NCBI GenBank assembly: GCA_949287835.1
Contig: CASEHV010000008.1
Location: 1 to 64,000, forward strand
DNA from: an uncultured Helicobacter sp.
GTDB taxonomy: Bacteria > Campylobacterota > Campylobacteria > Campylobacterales > Helicobacteraceae
DNA length: 64,000 bases
Direction of reading: 5' to 3'
Shown: positions 33,912 through 42,081 of the stretch, piece by piece
Numbering within the stretch: the first letter of the stretch is position 1
Layout: each line of letters opens with the position of its first letter
Translations under genes and position numbers: made by a program
The notes under the pieces: model-generated
Told to the model about the DNA's origin: nothing
Database searches by the model: none
What the model saw: the letters and a program-made list of their open reading frames with translations, nothing else

Positions 33912-34859
33912 TTACAACTTCGCCTCTTCGCGTCTTTGTAGTAGCTCCCATCTCTCATCTACATCTTTTTGGAACTGCTCTATGATATGCTCATTTTCTG
34001 GTTTGAATAAATGCTTAAATCTACCCTGTGCACCGAGATAGTCTCTTACTGGAATCACCTTTTTGGGTCGATAGGTGATTCTTAGTTCATGTCCATTAAT
34101 GATTTCATAAAGCGGGAAAACCAAGCTATCCACCGCTAAATCACTCATCTCAACGGTATTATTAGAAGTGAATTTCCACTCTGTTGTGCAAGCACTCATG
34201 GCATTGATGAATGTAGGTCCCTCTGTGTCAATGGCTTTTTTAATCTTAGTAGCCATGTCTTTCCATTTATTTGGTGCTACCTGTGCTACATACGGGCTAC
34301 CATGTGCTGCCATGATACTTAGCAGGTCTTTTTTCTTTTGCTTCTTACCATAGCTAACGCGTCCAGCAGGTGTAGTAGAAGTGCTAGCACCAAGCGGTGT
34401 AGAGCCACTTCTTTGCCCCCCTGTATTTGCATAGACTTCATTATCTAGGCAGATATATGTGAAGTCATGCCCTCTCTCAAAGCAACCACTAATAAATTGG
34501 AATCCAATATCATAAGTAGCACCATCACCACCAAATGCTACGAATTTTGGCTTTTGCCCATTATATCTACCCTTTCTAGCAAGTGCCTTGTGCATTGCCT
34601 CCACGCCGCATATTGCTGTAGAGCCATTCTCAAATCCTATGTGAATCCAAGGCACATTCCACGAAGTATGTGGATAAACCGCCGTTGATACTTCAAGGCA
34701 ACCTGTGGAGTTACCGATAGCAATTGGACCATCTACCGCATTTAGCACTTCTCTAACAATCATTCCATGCGCACAGCCCGGACATAGCAGATGCGCCCCC
34801 TCAAATCTCTCGGCAGTTTTGCTAAATTGTTTTAGATTCTTAATTTCTTTTGTCATCAC
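33912..34859 (-). CDS. porB: Pyruvate:ferredoxin oxidoreductase, beta subunit
   Basis: 315 aa. Thiamine-pyrophosphate subunit: GCAHGMIVREV, GDGATYDIGFQFISG (TPP/Mg motif GDG...N) and ANTGGQRSGSTPLGASTSTTPAGRVSYGKKQKKKDL. Together the four por proteins oxidise pyruvate to acetyl-CoA, reducing flavodoxin/ferredoxin; it replaces pyruvate dehydrogenase in Helicobacter. Last gene of porC-porD-porA-porB. Confidence 0.96.
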   Translation of the reverse strand: MMTKEIKNLKQFSKTAERFEGAHLLCPGCAHGMIVREVLNAVDGPIAIGNSTGCLEVSTAVYPHTSWNVPWIHIGFENGSTAICGVEAMHKALARKGRYNGQKPKFVAFGGDGATYDIGFQFISGCFERGHDFTYICLDNEVYANTGGQRSGSTPLGASTSTTPAGRVSYGKKQKKKDLLSIMAAHGSPYVAQVAPNKWKDMATKIKKAIDTEGPTFINAMSACTTEWKFTSNNTVEMSDLAVDSLVFPLYEIINGHELRITYRPKKVIPVRDYLGAQGRFKHLFKPENEHIIEQFQKDVDERWELLQRREEAKL

Positions 34860-34869
34860 ATATCCTTTA

Positions 34870-36093
34870 TTAATTAAAACTCATTTTAGAACCGCGCAGA
34901 CAAATCCACTGCTGGGTATCATGAGTTAGCTTTCCACTTTTTGCATCAGAATCTAGCTCTTCATAGATTCTAATAATATCTTTCTGTGTTAAATCCCTCT
35001 CGCCTAAGCCATATACATAGTTTGATAGCAGAGGCAAACTCTCTCTTTTTGCGCCGTATATTGCAGCACTTACTTCATTAAACATAGCACCCATAGCACC
35101 GCCCGGTGAGGACTTATCCATAATGGCAACTGCCTTTACATTCTTGAGTGCTTCGCCTACTTGTTTGTATGGGAATGGACGCAAAACATGAATGGTAACC
35201 ACTCCTGCTTTTATGCCCTTTTTCCTCATAGCCTTCGCCGCTACACGTGCAGATTCCGAAGTCGTGCCTATGGCAAATATCGCTACATCAGCATCTTCCA
35301 TGTCATAGCTCATCACAGGTTTATATACCCTGCCTGTTTTATCGCCAAACTCCTTAAAAACTCTCTCTATGGTAGGCATGGCATTCATGATAGCGGCATG
35401 CACCTGTGCTTTATGCTCATAGTGCCAGTCTTCCTCTGCTTGCACACCATAAGTAACGGGTTTGCTAAAATCTAGCATGGCATTTTTAATCTTATAATCC
35501 CCTATGAATCCGTATGCCTCCTCATCATTTAGTGGGCGGACATTTTGCGCGGTATGAGAGCTTAGGAATCCATCTTGATTCACAATAGTAGGCAAACGCA
35601 CCTCATAATCCTCGGCGATTCTAAATGCCATGAGATTAAAGTCATAAGCCTCCTGTGGATTGCAAGTGCAAAGCTGTATCCAACCCGCATCACGACATAG
35701 ATACATATCCGAGTGGTCGCCATGTATGTTTAGCGGTGATGCTAATGCTCTATTGACTAGGTTTAGCACGATAGGCAGTCTCATACCACTTGCTTGATAT
35801 AGCACCTCTACCATTAGGGCTAGTCCCTGAGAGCTAGTCGCAGTCGCTACCCTGCCACCCGCCGCCGCTGCACCAACGCAACCACTCATAGCGGCATGCT
35901 CAGATTCCACAAGCACAAACTCGCCATCTACATAGCCATTCCCCACAAAGCTACCATAATCCTGCACGATTGGCGTAGAGGGGGTAATGGGATATGCTGC
36001 CATTACATCAATTTGTGCCTGTCGTAACGCATGGCTAGCTGCGACGTTTCCGTCCCATACTTCTACTTCCTGTAAATCATACACTTTTGCCAT
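34870..36093 (-). CDS. porA: Pyruvate:ferredoxin oxidoreductase, alpha subunit
   Basis: 407 aa. Core 2-oxoacid oxidoreductase alpha subunit: AYPITPSTPIVQDYG near the N-terminus, GCVGAAAAGGRVATATSSQGLALMVEVLYQASGMRLPIV, a Rossmann-type VAIMDKSSPGGAMG. Binds pyruvate together with PorB. Ten bases before porB and three after porD, so an operon. Confidence 0.96.
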   Translation of the reverse strand: MAKVYDLQEVEVWDGNVAASHALRQAQIDVMAAYPITPSTPIVQDYGSFVGNGYVDGEFVLVESEHAAMSGCVGAAAAGGRVATATSSQGLALMVEVLYQASGMRLPIVLNLVNRALASPLNIHGDHSDMYLCRDAGWIQLCTCNPQEAYDFNLMAFRIAEDYEVRLPTIVNQDGFLSSHTAQNVRPLNDEEAYGFIGDYKIKNAMLDFSKPVTYGVQAEEDWHYEHKAQVHAAIMNAMPTIERVFKEFGDKTGRVYKPVMSYDMEDADVAIFAIGTTSESARVAAKAMRKKGIKAGVVTIHVLRPFPYKQVGEALKNVKAVAIMDKSSPGGAMGAMFNEVSAAIYGAKRESLPLLSNYVYGLGERDLTQKDIIRIYEELDSDAKSGKLTHDTQQWICLRGSKMSFN

Positions 36094-36096
36094 GCA

Positions 36097-36501
36097 CTAC
36101 TCCTTTACCTTTTTCTCTTTGGCTGGCCACTGGCTAATAGCATCATTTTGCTCTACGAAATCTTGGAACATAATAAGTGATTTTGGATTCGTAGGGCATA
36201 CACTAGCACATACACCGCAACCCTTGCAGTGCTTATAGTCAATGCCTGTCATGTCCTCATTTCTTACCAAAATGGAGCTATCAGGGCAGTATACCCAGCA
36301 TTGATAGCAGTTAATGCAGTGCTGTGTGTTATACACGGGTTTCTCTGTGCGCCAGTGTGCGACACTTAGCGTATATGAGCTATATTCTGTGTATTCTCTT
36401 TCTTCTTGATGGAGATTTAAGCTTTTCTCACCCTCTGTCTGTAAAGGGAAAACAACTGCGCCAGGTAGCAATTCATTCCAACCTTTAGTAGCATTTTGCA
36501 T
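36097..36501 (-). CDS. porD: Pyruvate:ferredoxin oxidoreductase, delta (ferredoxin-like) subunit
   Basis: 134 aa with two 4Fe-4S motifs, CINCYQCWVYCPDS and CKGCGVCASVCPTNP. N-terminal ~50 residues form the Helicobacter-type extension (NATKGWNELLPGAVVFPLQTEGEKS). It carries electrons within the complex. Three bases before porA. Confidence 0.95.
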   Translation of the reverse strand: MQNATKGWNELLPGAVVFPLQTEGEKSLNLHQEEREYTEYSSYTLSVAHWRTEKPVYNTQHCINCYQCWVYCPDSSILVRNEDMTGIDYKHCKGCGVCASVCPTNPKSLIMFQDFVEQNDAISQWPAKEKKVKE

Positions 36502-36526
36502 GATAAAATCCTTTCATTTATAGAAT

Positions 36527-37087
36527 CTACTTTACTTCGTCATACGCTCTTTGAATGGCAAGCATATTTGCATCAATAATCTTTTGAGGCAATTTCTTAC
36601 CCAATACCTTTTTAAAAGCCTCTTTAAACTCTTCTATGCCAAGTATGTTTGATATTTTAATGAAAGCACCTAGCATAGGAGCGTTTGGAATGGGCTTACC
36701 CAAAGCATCGATGGAAATTTTTATGCAATCTAGCGTATAAAATTCCCTATCTTTTAACTCGGGCTTTTTCTCTATAAGCTCTTCCCTGCTTAAATGTGTG
36801 GTGATAATGTATTTTGTAGTTGGCTTCTCATTCTCAAAAATATCTGCGATGAAAGTAAGCCCTGGGTCGATTACTAAAACATAATCTGGCTCCATGTATT
36901 TCTCATGATTTAAGATAGGCTCATCATCGAATCTATCAAATGCTGCCATAGTGGCACCACGTTTTGCAGAGCCATAAGTGGCAAAGGCTTGGACTTCCTT
37001 GCCTGTACCAGCAATTACATCGGCTAGTCCCTTGGCGCCTGTTACAGCACCCTGACCAGCCCTGCTATGCCATCTAATCTCTAACAT
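36527..37087 (-). CDS. porC: Pyruvate:ferredoxin oxidoreductase, gamma subunit
   Basis: 186 aa gamma subunit: EIRWHSRAGQGAVTGAKGLADV at the N-terminus (GQG(A/G) region) and TYGSAKRGATMAAFDR typical of the POR/KOR gamma family. First gene of the por operon. It is preceded by AAAGGAGATTTT and an unusually long 385-base gap with TGTTACA-type half-sites and an inverted repeat. Confidence 0.95.
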   Translation of the reverse strand: MLEIRWHSRAGQGAVTGAKGLADVIAGTGKEVQAFATYGSAKRGATMAAFDRFDDEPILNHEKYMEPDYVLVIDPGLTFIADIFENEKPTTKYIITTHLSREELIEKKPELKDREFYTLDCIKISIDALGKPIPNAPMLGAFIKISNILGIEEFKEAFKKVLGKKLPQKIIDANMLAIQRAYDEVK

Positions 37088-37473
37088 AAAATCTCCTTTA
37101 ATTTTGGGTTGTTACAAAAACACACTTTCATAAGTAGAATGAAAAATACAGAATCTGCCAAACATAGATAACATAGTCCAAAATGAAGGCTATGTGGGTA
37201 ATAGAAAGATTCTCATGTTCGTGCGTTGTTGAGGTAATTTTAGCAGATATTTCATAAATCATAAAGTCCTGTTACATATTATTAGGCACTGAGTTTGTTT
37301 AATGTAACTAAAATAAACATGGAGGGAGGTTTGAATTTTCATAATATTTTTTAGGAAATATATTTTCCATATTTACCATAAGTAAAGTTTTATGGAATTT
37401 TTAGAATCTAATATGTTTCAATATGTGAATCTATTAGATAAAAATTACGCTTGTGTGGCTCTTTTGAGATTTT
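37088..37473. other. 385-bp intergenic region upstream of porC
   Basis: Between metE (stop at 37474) and porC (ATG 37087), both on the minus strand. It holds an extended -10 for por on the minus strand (TGCTAAAAT, 37245-37237), an inverted repeat GTTACAT (37271-37277)/ATGTAAC (37302-37308) about 40-60 bases upstream of the predicted start, and a TTGTTACAA half-site (37109-37117) in the leader next to the porC SD. The part nearest metE (37310-37470) is AT-rich with a GGAAA-TATAT-TTTCC dyad at ~37351. No ORF or RNA gene recognised. Confidence 0.55.
37271..37308. promoter_or_regulatory. Inverted repeat GTTACAT-N24-ATGTAAC upstream of por operon
   Basis: Seven-base perfect arms separated by 24 bases, centred about 60 bases upstream of the predicted por transcription start. 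The half-site core (TGTTACA) matches the arms of the palindrome at the glaH promoter. The regulator is unknown. Confidence 0.4.
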
Positions 37474-39723
37474 CTACATCTCTTCCCTAACTCTTCTCAC
37501 AGCTTCTACCATGTTTTTTAGACTAGGTTTTACCTCTTCCCATTTACGTGTTTTTAATCCGCAGTCTGGATTTATCCATAACTGCTCTTTTGGGAGGACT
37601 TCTAGTAGCAGTTTTATTTGTGCATACATCTCATCTGTGCTTGGGATTCTGGGGCTATGAATGTCATATACGCCAGGACCTACCTCATTGGCATAGCCTA
37701 CTTTTTTAAAGATTTTTAATAGTTCGTTGCCACTTCGCGCAGTCTCGATGCTTATCACATCGGCATCCATTGCCTCGATTGTTTTGATAATATCATTAAA
37801 CTCGCTATAACACATGTGTGTATGAATCTGTGTGCTATCATCTGCCACTGCACTTGAAATCTTAAAGCACTGCAACGCCCAGCTTTCATAAGTTTTAATA
37901 TTCTCTTCTCTTAGCGGATAGCCCTCTTTAAAGGCAGCCTCATCTACTTGTATGATTCTAATCCCTGCATTCTGCAAGTCTGAAATCTCATCTGCGATGC
38001 AAAGTGAGAGTTGTTTGCAGACTTCCTTTCGCTCCATATCATCACGCACGAAAGACCAGTTTAGAATCGTAACAGGACCTGTAAGCATACCTTTTACAAT
38101 CTTGCTACTAAGACTTTGTGCGTAGCTAGACCATTTCACAGTCATGGGCGCAGGGCGGCTTACATCACCATAGATGATAGGCGGCTTTACGCATCGGCTA
38201 CCATAGCTTTGCACCCAGCCATTTTGACTAAATACAAAGCCCTTCATCTGCTCACCAAAATACTCTACCATATCATTTCTCTCAGGCTCTCCGTGCACTA
38301 GCACATCTAGTCCTATTTCTTCTTGGAATGCAATGCACTCTTTTATGTAGTCCTTGATTCCATTCTCGTATGCTAGTGTGTCTATCTCATCTTTCTTGTA
38401 TTTCTGACGTAGCACTCTTAGCTCTGGTGTCTGCGGGAAGCTACCTATGGTCGTAGTCGCAAGGAGCGGGTATTTTAGGGAATCTTTTTGAATCTTGATT
38501 CTATCTTTAAAGGCATTTTTGCGTTCATTATCCTGCATGTCTTTTACACGTTTTTGCACATTTTGGTCATGGATTTTTAGGCTATTTTTACGAATGGCAT
38601 TAATATTTTTGTTTTTCTCAAAAGCCGCTTTATTCTCATCATTTTGCCCATGTCTAAAGATAGATTCCAAAAGCTTAACCTCATCTATTTTCTCCCTAGC
38701 AAAGCTAATCCAGCTTAGAATCTCACTATCCATTTTTACCTCATCATCTTTGCCAAATGGCACGTGTAAAAGGGAGCAGGTCGTGTTTATGTGGATTAAA
38801 TCCTTTGGCACTATCATGCTTATTTTTTCTAGGATTGAGAGTTTGTCTTCTAGGTTGGCAATCCAAATATTGCGCCCATCAATGAGACCTGCATAAAGCT
38901 TTTTACCATATTTTGCAAAATCCCCTAGGATTTTGGAATCTAGATTCTTCTCTCCATAGATGAAGTCAAGCCCTAGCCCATCGATATTAGATTCTAATAA
39001 TATCTTTGTAGATTCCCTGCTTTCCTCAAAATAGGTCGTTACCACCGCCTTTATGCCTAAATCCACAAGGTCATTATAGAAGTCTAGTATATGAGAGTTA
39101 AACTCGCTTTCTCCTTTTACAAAGATTGGCTCATGGAACTCGATGAAAACATGGGAATCAAGACTAGCTAATTCTTTGACAAGCTCTATATATGCTGCCT
39201 TTAGCTTTGGCAGGAAGTCTGCCTTGATTCCAGAATCATCGCTAACCTTTGATAGCGAAATGTAGGTAAAAAGTCCGATAAGGCTAATTTTTGGATTATA
39301 GCCTAGACTTTTTGCCTCCCTGTATTCGCTAATAATCTTTGTAGCATCGACTTTATAATCACACTCGTAATCAAGCTCTGGGACGACATAATGATAGTTT
39401 GTATTAAACCACTTTGTCATCTCACACGCAAGGCTATCGCCATTTCCCCTAGCCATTGCAAAATATAGCTCTAGCCCAGATAGATTGCTAAAACGTTTTG
39501 GAATCACGCCTAGCATACAGCTTAAATCAAGCATGTTATCATATAGACTAAAGTCATTTACAACGACATTTGCCAAGTCTTTCTGATAGCTCCAGTGCAG
39601 CTCTCTTAGCTCTTTTGCTACCTTTAATAGCTCCTCTTTATCGCTCTTTTTTGCCCAAAAAGATTCTAAAGCTTTTTTTAATTCCCTTTTCTGCCCTATG
39701 CGCGGAAATCCTATAATATTCAT
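37474..39723 (-). CDS. metE: Cobalamin-independent methionine synthase
   Basis: 749 aa; methylates homocysteine from 5-methyltetrahydropteroyl-triglutamate. C-terminal catalytic domain with zinc ligands His and Cys in HTHMCYSEF and the final Cys in DCGLKTRKW; LLATTTIGSFPQT begins the second barrel (~ residue 425). Conserved IQVDEAAFKEG substrate motif. Normal MetE length. Divergent/isolated unit; the start is preceded by a weak AAGGAATGAC SD. Confidence 0.96.
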   Translation of the reverse strand: MNIIGFPRIGQKRELKKALESFWAKKSDKEELLKVAKELRELHWSYQKDLANVVVNDFSLYDNMLDLSCMLGVIPKRFSNLSGLELYFAMARGNGDSLACEMTKWFNTNYHYVVPELDYECDYKVDATKIISEYREAKSLGYNPKISLIGLFTYISLSKVSDDSGIKADFLPKLKAAYIELVKELASLDSHVFIEFHEPIFVKGESEFNSHILDFYNDLVDLGIKAVVTTYFEESRESTKILLESNIDGLGLDFIYGEKNLDSKILGDFAKYGKKLYAGLIDGRNIWIANLEDKLSILEKISMIVPKDLIHINTTCSLLHVPFGKDDEVKMDSEILSWISFAREKIDEVKLLESIFRHGQNDENKAAFEKNKNINAIRKNSLKIHDQNVQKRVKDMQDNERKNAFKDRIKIQKDSLKYPLLATTTIGSFPQTPELRVLRQKYKKDEIDTLAYENGIKDYIKECIAFQEEIGLDVLVHGEPERNDMVEYFGEQMKGFVFSQNGWVQSYGSRCVKPPIIYGDVSRPAPMTVKWSSYAQSLSSKIVKGMLTGPVTILNWSFVRDDMERKEVCKQLSLCIADEISDLQNAGIRIIQVDEAAFKEGYPLREENIKTYESWALQCFKISSAVADDSTQIHTHMCYSEFNDIIKTIEAMDADVISIETARSGNELLKIFKKVGYANEVGPGVYDIHSPRIPSTDEMYAQIKLLLEVLPKEQLWINPDCGLKTRKWEEVKPSLKNMVEAVRRVREEM

Positions 39724-39802
39724 GTCATTCCTTCTTGTGATAATTTTACATATTTTAACATTTACATATTGTGTTTGTCAAATATTGCATATTTTCATGA
39801 TG

Positions 39803-40348
39803 CTATTTTATGAATCTATTTAGATTATTTAATGTAGTCTCTTGCAAGGAAAAAATGGCACTTATATACATTATTAATGAGGGGAATATCATAAATCCTA
39901 TGATAAAGCTAATAATGGCTCGATTTTCTATAACATTACTAAACTTTAGCATAACAAGACCTGCGAATATACATATTAGCAATACATAAAAACTTCTAAT
40001 AAACATTGCCTGTCCGCTTAATCTGCTAAAGGCAGACAGATATAGAAATAATACAGACAGAAATAAAAGCGATAAAGACAATGCTACAAGCACATTGCTA
40101 TGAAATAATATATTGCTAATGTAGATTCCAATGGAGATTAAAATTAGCATTCCATAATATGCAGATAATATACTTTTAGAGCGTCTGTCTATAAATAATA
40201 ATCCTATTAAAAATATACAATGTCCTATATTTGAAAGTATGAAAAAAATGAGTTCTACATTCTTGTCAAATATAATTTCTAGCATGGATGCTAGTATAGT
40301 TAGTGTGATTCCAATAATTAATATTCTCTTGATAGATGAAAATCTCAA
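39803..40348 (-). CDS. Unrecognised polytopic membrane protein next to rodA
   Basis: 181 aa, about six hydrophobic helices (ILIIGITLTILASMLEII; LIFFILSNIGHCIFLIGLLFI; MLILISIGIYISNILF; ALSLSLLFLSVLFLYLSAF; SFYVLLICIFAGLVML; IISFIIGFMIFPSLIMYISAIF). No recognised catalytic motif. It is 15 bases downstream of rodA on the same strand and so probably co-transcribed. Ile/Leu/Ser rich and probably fast evolving; function unknown. Confidence 0.65.
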   Translation of the reverse strand: MRFSSIKRILIIGITLTILASMLEIIFDKNVELIFFILSNIGHCIFLIGLLFIDRRSKSILSAYYGMLILISIGIYISNILFHSNVLVALSLSLLFLSVLFLYLSAFSRLSGQAMFIRSFYVLLICIFAGLVMLKFSNVIENRAIISFIIGFMIFPSLIMYISAIFSLQETTLNNLNRFIK

Positions 40349-40363
40349 TGAAAACCCCTACTA

Positions 40364-41485
40364 TTACCTAGACTTCATTCTTGATAGCATAAATCTATTT
40401 CCGCCTTGATTAGCAAAAGTATTGAATCTAAACGTTATAGCATTCTCAAACATAGCTATGAGAATGATGAATGTAATAAAACTACTCCCACCATAGCTAA
40501 ATAAAGGCAGGGGAATACCAACAACAGGTGCTAACTCAATAGTCATAGCGATATTTACGCTTGTATAAACGAAAAATAGCATGGCAAGGCAGCTAGCAAT
40601 GACCTTTAGAAAATAATCATCAGAATCCAAAAAGCAAAATGATAAAAGATGCACTACTATGCCAATGTAAAGTGCTATTAACACAAGTGAGCCGATAAAT
40701 CCAAATCTCTCTGCAAAATGTGCGAAGATAAAATCACTCGTTGCAACAGGTAGGAATTTTAGATTTGCCTGTGTAGCGTTATCATAATCTTTACCCACCA
40801 ATCCACCGCTACCTACGGCTATGAGGCTTTGCTGCACCTGTGTGCTAGTATTGCCTGTAACTAGATTCATGATTCTTGTTACTTGATAGGGCTTTAGCAC
40901 AAATTTAAAGGCTATGGGGGAAAATATCAGTGCTGATACTACAAGCGTTATTAGAATCTTTTTATGCACACCTATGATAAATAACATGCCGTATCCCATA
41001 GCAAGGACGATTATCGCACTGCCTAAGTCTGGTTCTATTAATATTAGCACAAAGGGCAGTAATATAAAAAAGCTAATCTTTCCAAAGTCTATCCACCCAT
41101 AGCCCTCCTTTGGCGGTGGATTATTGTGTATGTAGTGCGCTAGGAATAATACTACGGCTACCTTCACAGGTTCACTTGGCTGAAGTGAGAATCCACCTAT
41201 GCTAATCCATCTTTTCGCGCCTAGATTTACCGTGCCTACAAATTCCACCGCCAAAAGCAGTGCAATACATACTACATAAAAGACTGTAACAAGCATGTAT
41301 AAACTTCTAAATGGCACAAAAAATACGAATAAAAATATAAATAATCCCAAAAATGTATAGCTCAACTGACGAAACAAAAGTGTTTGAGATGTCTCGTTTA
41401 AAAGAAAGGAACTCATGACTATTATAGGGATTATAAGCAGTATTAATATATAGTCAAAATGTATTCTGATTCTAGTGCCGAACAT
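40364..41485 (-). CDS. rodA: Rod shape-determining protein RodA (SEDS family)
   Basis: 373 aa SEDS peptidoglycan glycosyltransferase, about 10 TM helices. VNLGAKRWISIGGFSLQPSEPVKVAVVLFLAHY, LIEPDLGSAIIV (catalytic-Asp region), VGSGGLVGKDY and the C-terminal VVGIPLPLFSYGGSSF signature are all present. Closer to RodA/MrdB than FtsW because of its short N-terminus. It polymerises glycan for side-wall growth together with PBP2, which is not in the window. Confidence 0.92.
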   Translation of the reverse strand: MFGTRIRIHFDYILILLIIPIIVMSSFLLNETSQTLLFRQLSYTFLGLFIFLFVFFVPFRSLYMLVTVFYVVCIALLLAVEFVGTVNLGAKRWISIGGFSLQPSEPVKVAVVLFLAHYIHNNPPPKEGYGWIDFGKISFFILLPFVLILIEPDLGSAIIVLAMGYGMLFIIGVHKKILITLVVSALIFSPIAFKFVLKPYQVTRIMNLVTGNTSTQVQQSLIAVGSGGLVGKDYDNATQANLKFLPVATSDFIFAHFAERFGFIGSLVLIALYIGIVVHLLSFCFLDSDDYFLKVIASCLAMLFFVYTSVNIAMTIELAPVVGIPLPLFSYGGSSFITFIILIAMFENAITFRFNTFANQGGNRFMLSRMKSR

Positions 41486-41643
41486 AAATTTCCTTTGTCT
41501 TTAATTATATCATGAAACGTTTTTCTTATATCCATTATCTAGCATTTTAAATAAGTTAAAAAAATATAAAAATATTTCAATTTTTAGTATTAAATCCAGC
41601 TTTTTTGGCTAAAATCGCAAACAATTTTTTCAAAAGGATTTAC

Positions 41644-42081
41644 ATGAAAAAAACGTTAGTGAAACTTGGTTTTTTTTGTGCTACATGCACATTTGTTTTT
41701 GCAAACCCGCAGACAGGTTGCGGTCTAGGAGATATGGTTATTAAGAATCCTAATTCTGCGCTTCTTTATGCGTTCAATTGGACTACAAACAACACATTTG
41801 GTTTGCAGACATTTGGTATCTCGAGCGGGACGCTTGGCTGTGCTAGGACAGATTTAGTCTATGATGATAGGGTCATTGAGTTTGTGGCAGATAATATGGA
41901 TTCTTTGTCTAAGGAAATAGCGCAAGGAGATGGTGAGAGCCTTGATGCTTTAGTTGAGCTTTTAGAGGTAGATGATAAGGAGAATTTTAAGGCTAGATTG
42001 CAGGCACATTACAATTCAATCTACGCAAATAAAGATGTAAAAATGAATGATATTTTGGATTCTATTGCATCCCTTAGTTAA
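41644..42081 (+). CDS. DUF3015 family periplasmic protein
   Basis: 145 aa from ATG 41644 (AAGGATTTAC upstream; the frame is open 13 codons further). Signal peptide (MKKTLVKLGFFCATCTFVFA) then the DUF3015 hallmark: NPQTGCGLGDMVIKN, NTFGLQTFGISSGTLGC. A T8 run lies in the signal-peptide codons. TAA overlaps the ATG of the DUF4105 gene by one base (TAATG), so these are coupled. DUF3015-DUF4105 pairs are seen in many proteobacteria; the function of DUF3015 is unknown. Confidence 0.85.
   Translation: MKKTLVKLGFFCATCTFVFANPQTGCGLGDMVIKNPNSALLYAFNWTTNNTFGLQTFGISSGTLGCARTDLVYDDRVIEFVADNMDSLSKEIAQGDGESLDALVELLEVDDKENFKARLQAHYNSIYANKDVKMNDILDSIASLS

Noticed and set aside
37345-37375. GGAAATATATTTTCC dyad downstream of metE
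   Set aside because: A short AT-rich near-palindrome of the kind expected by chance; there is no stem of a terminator (no GC arm or U run).
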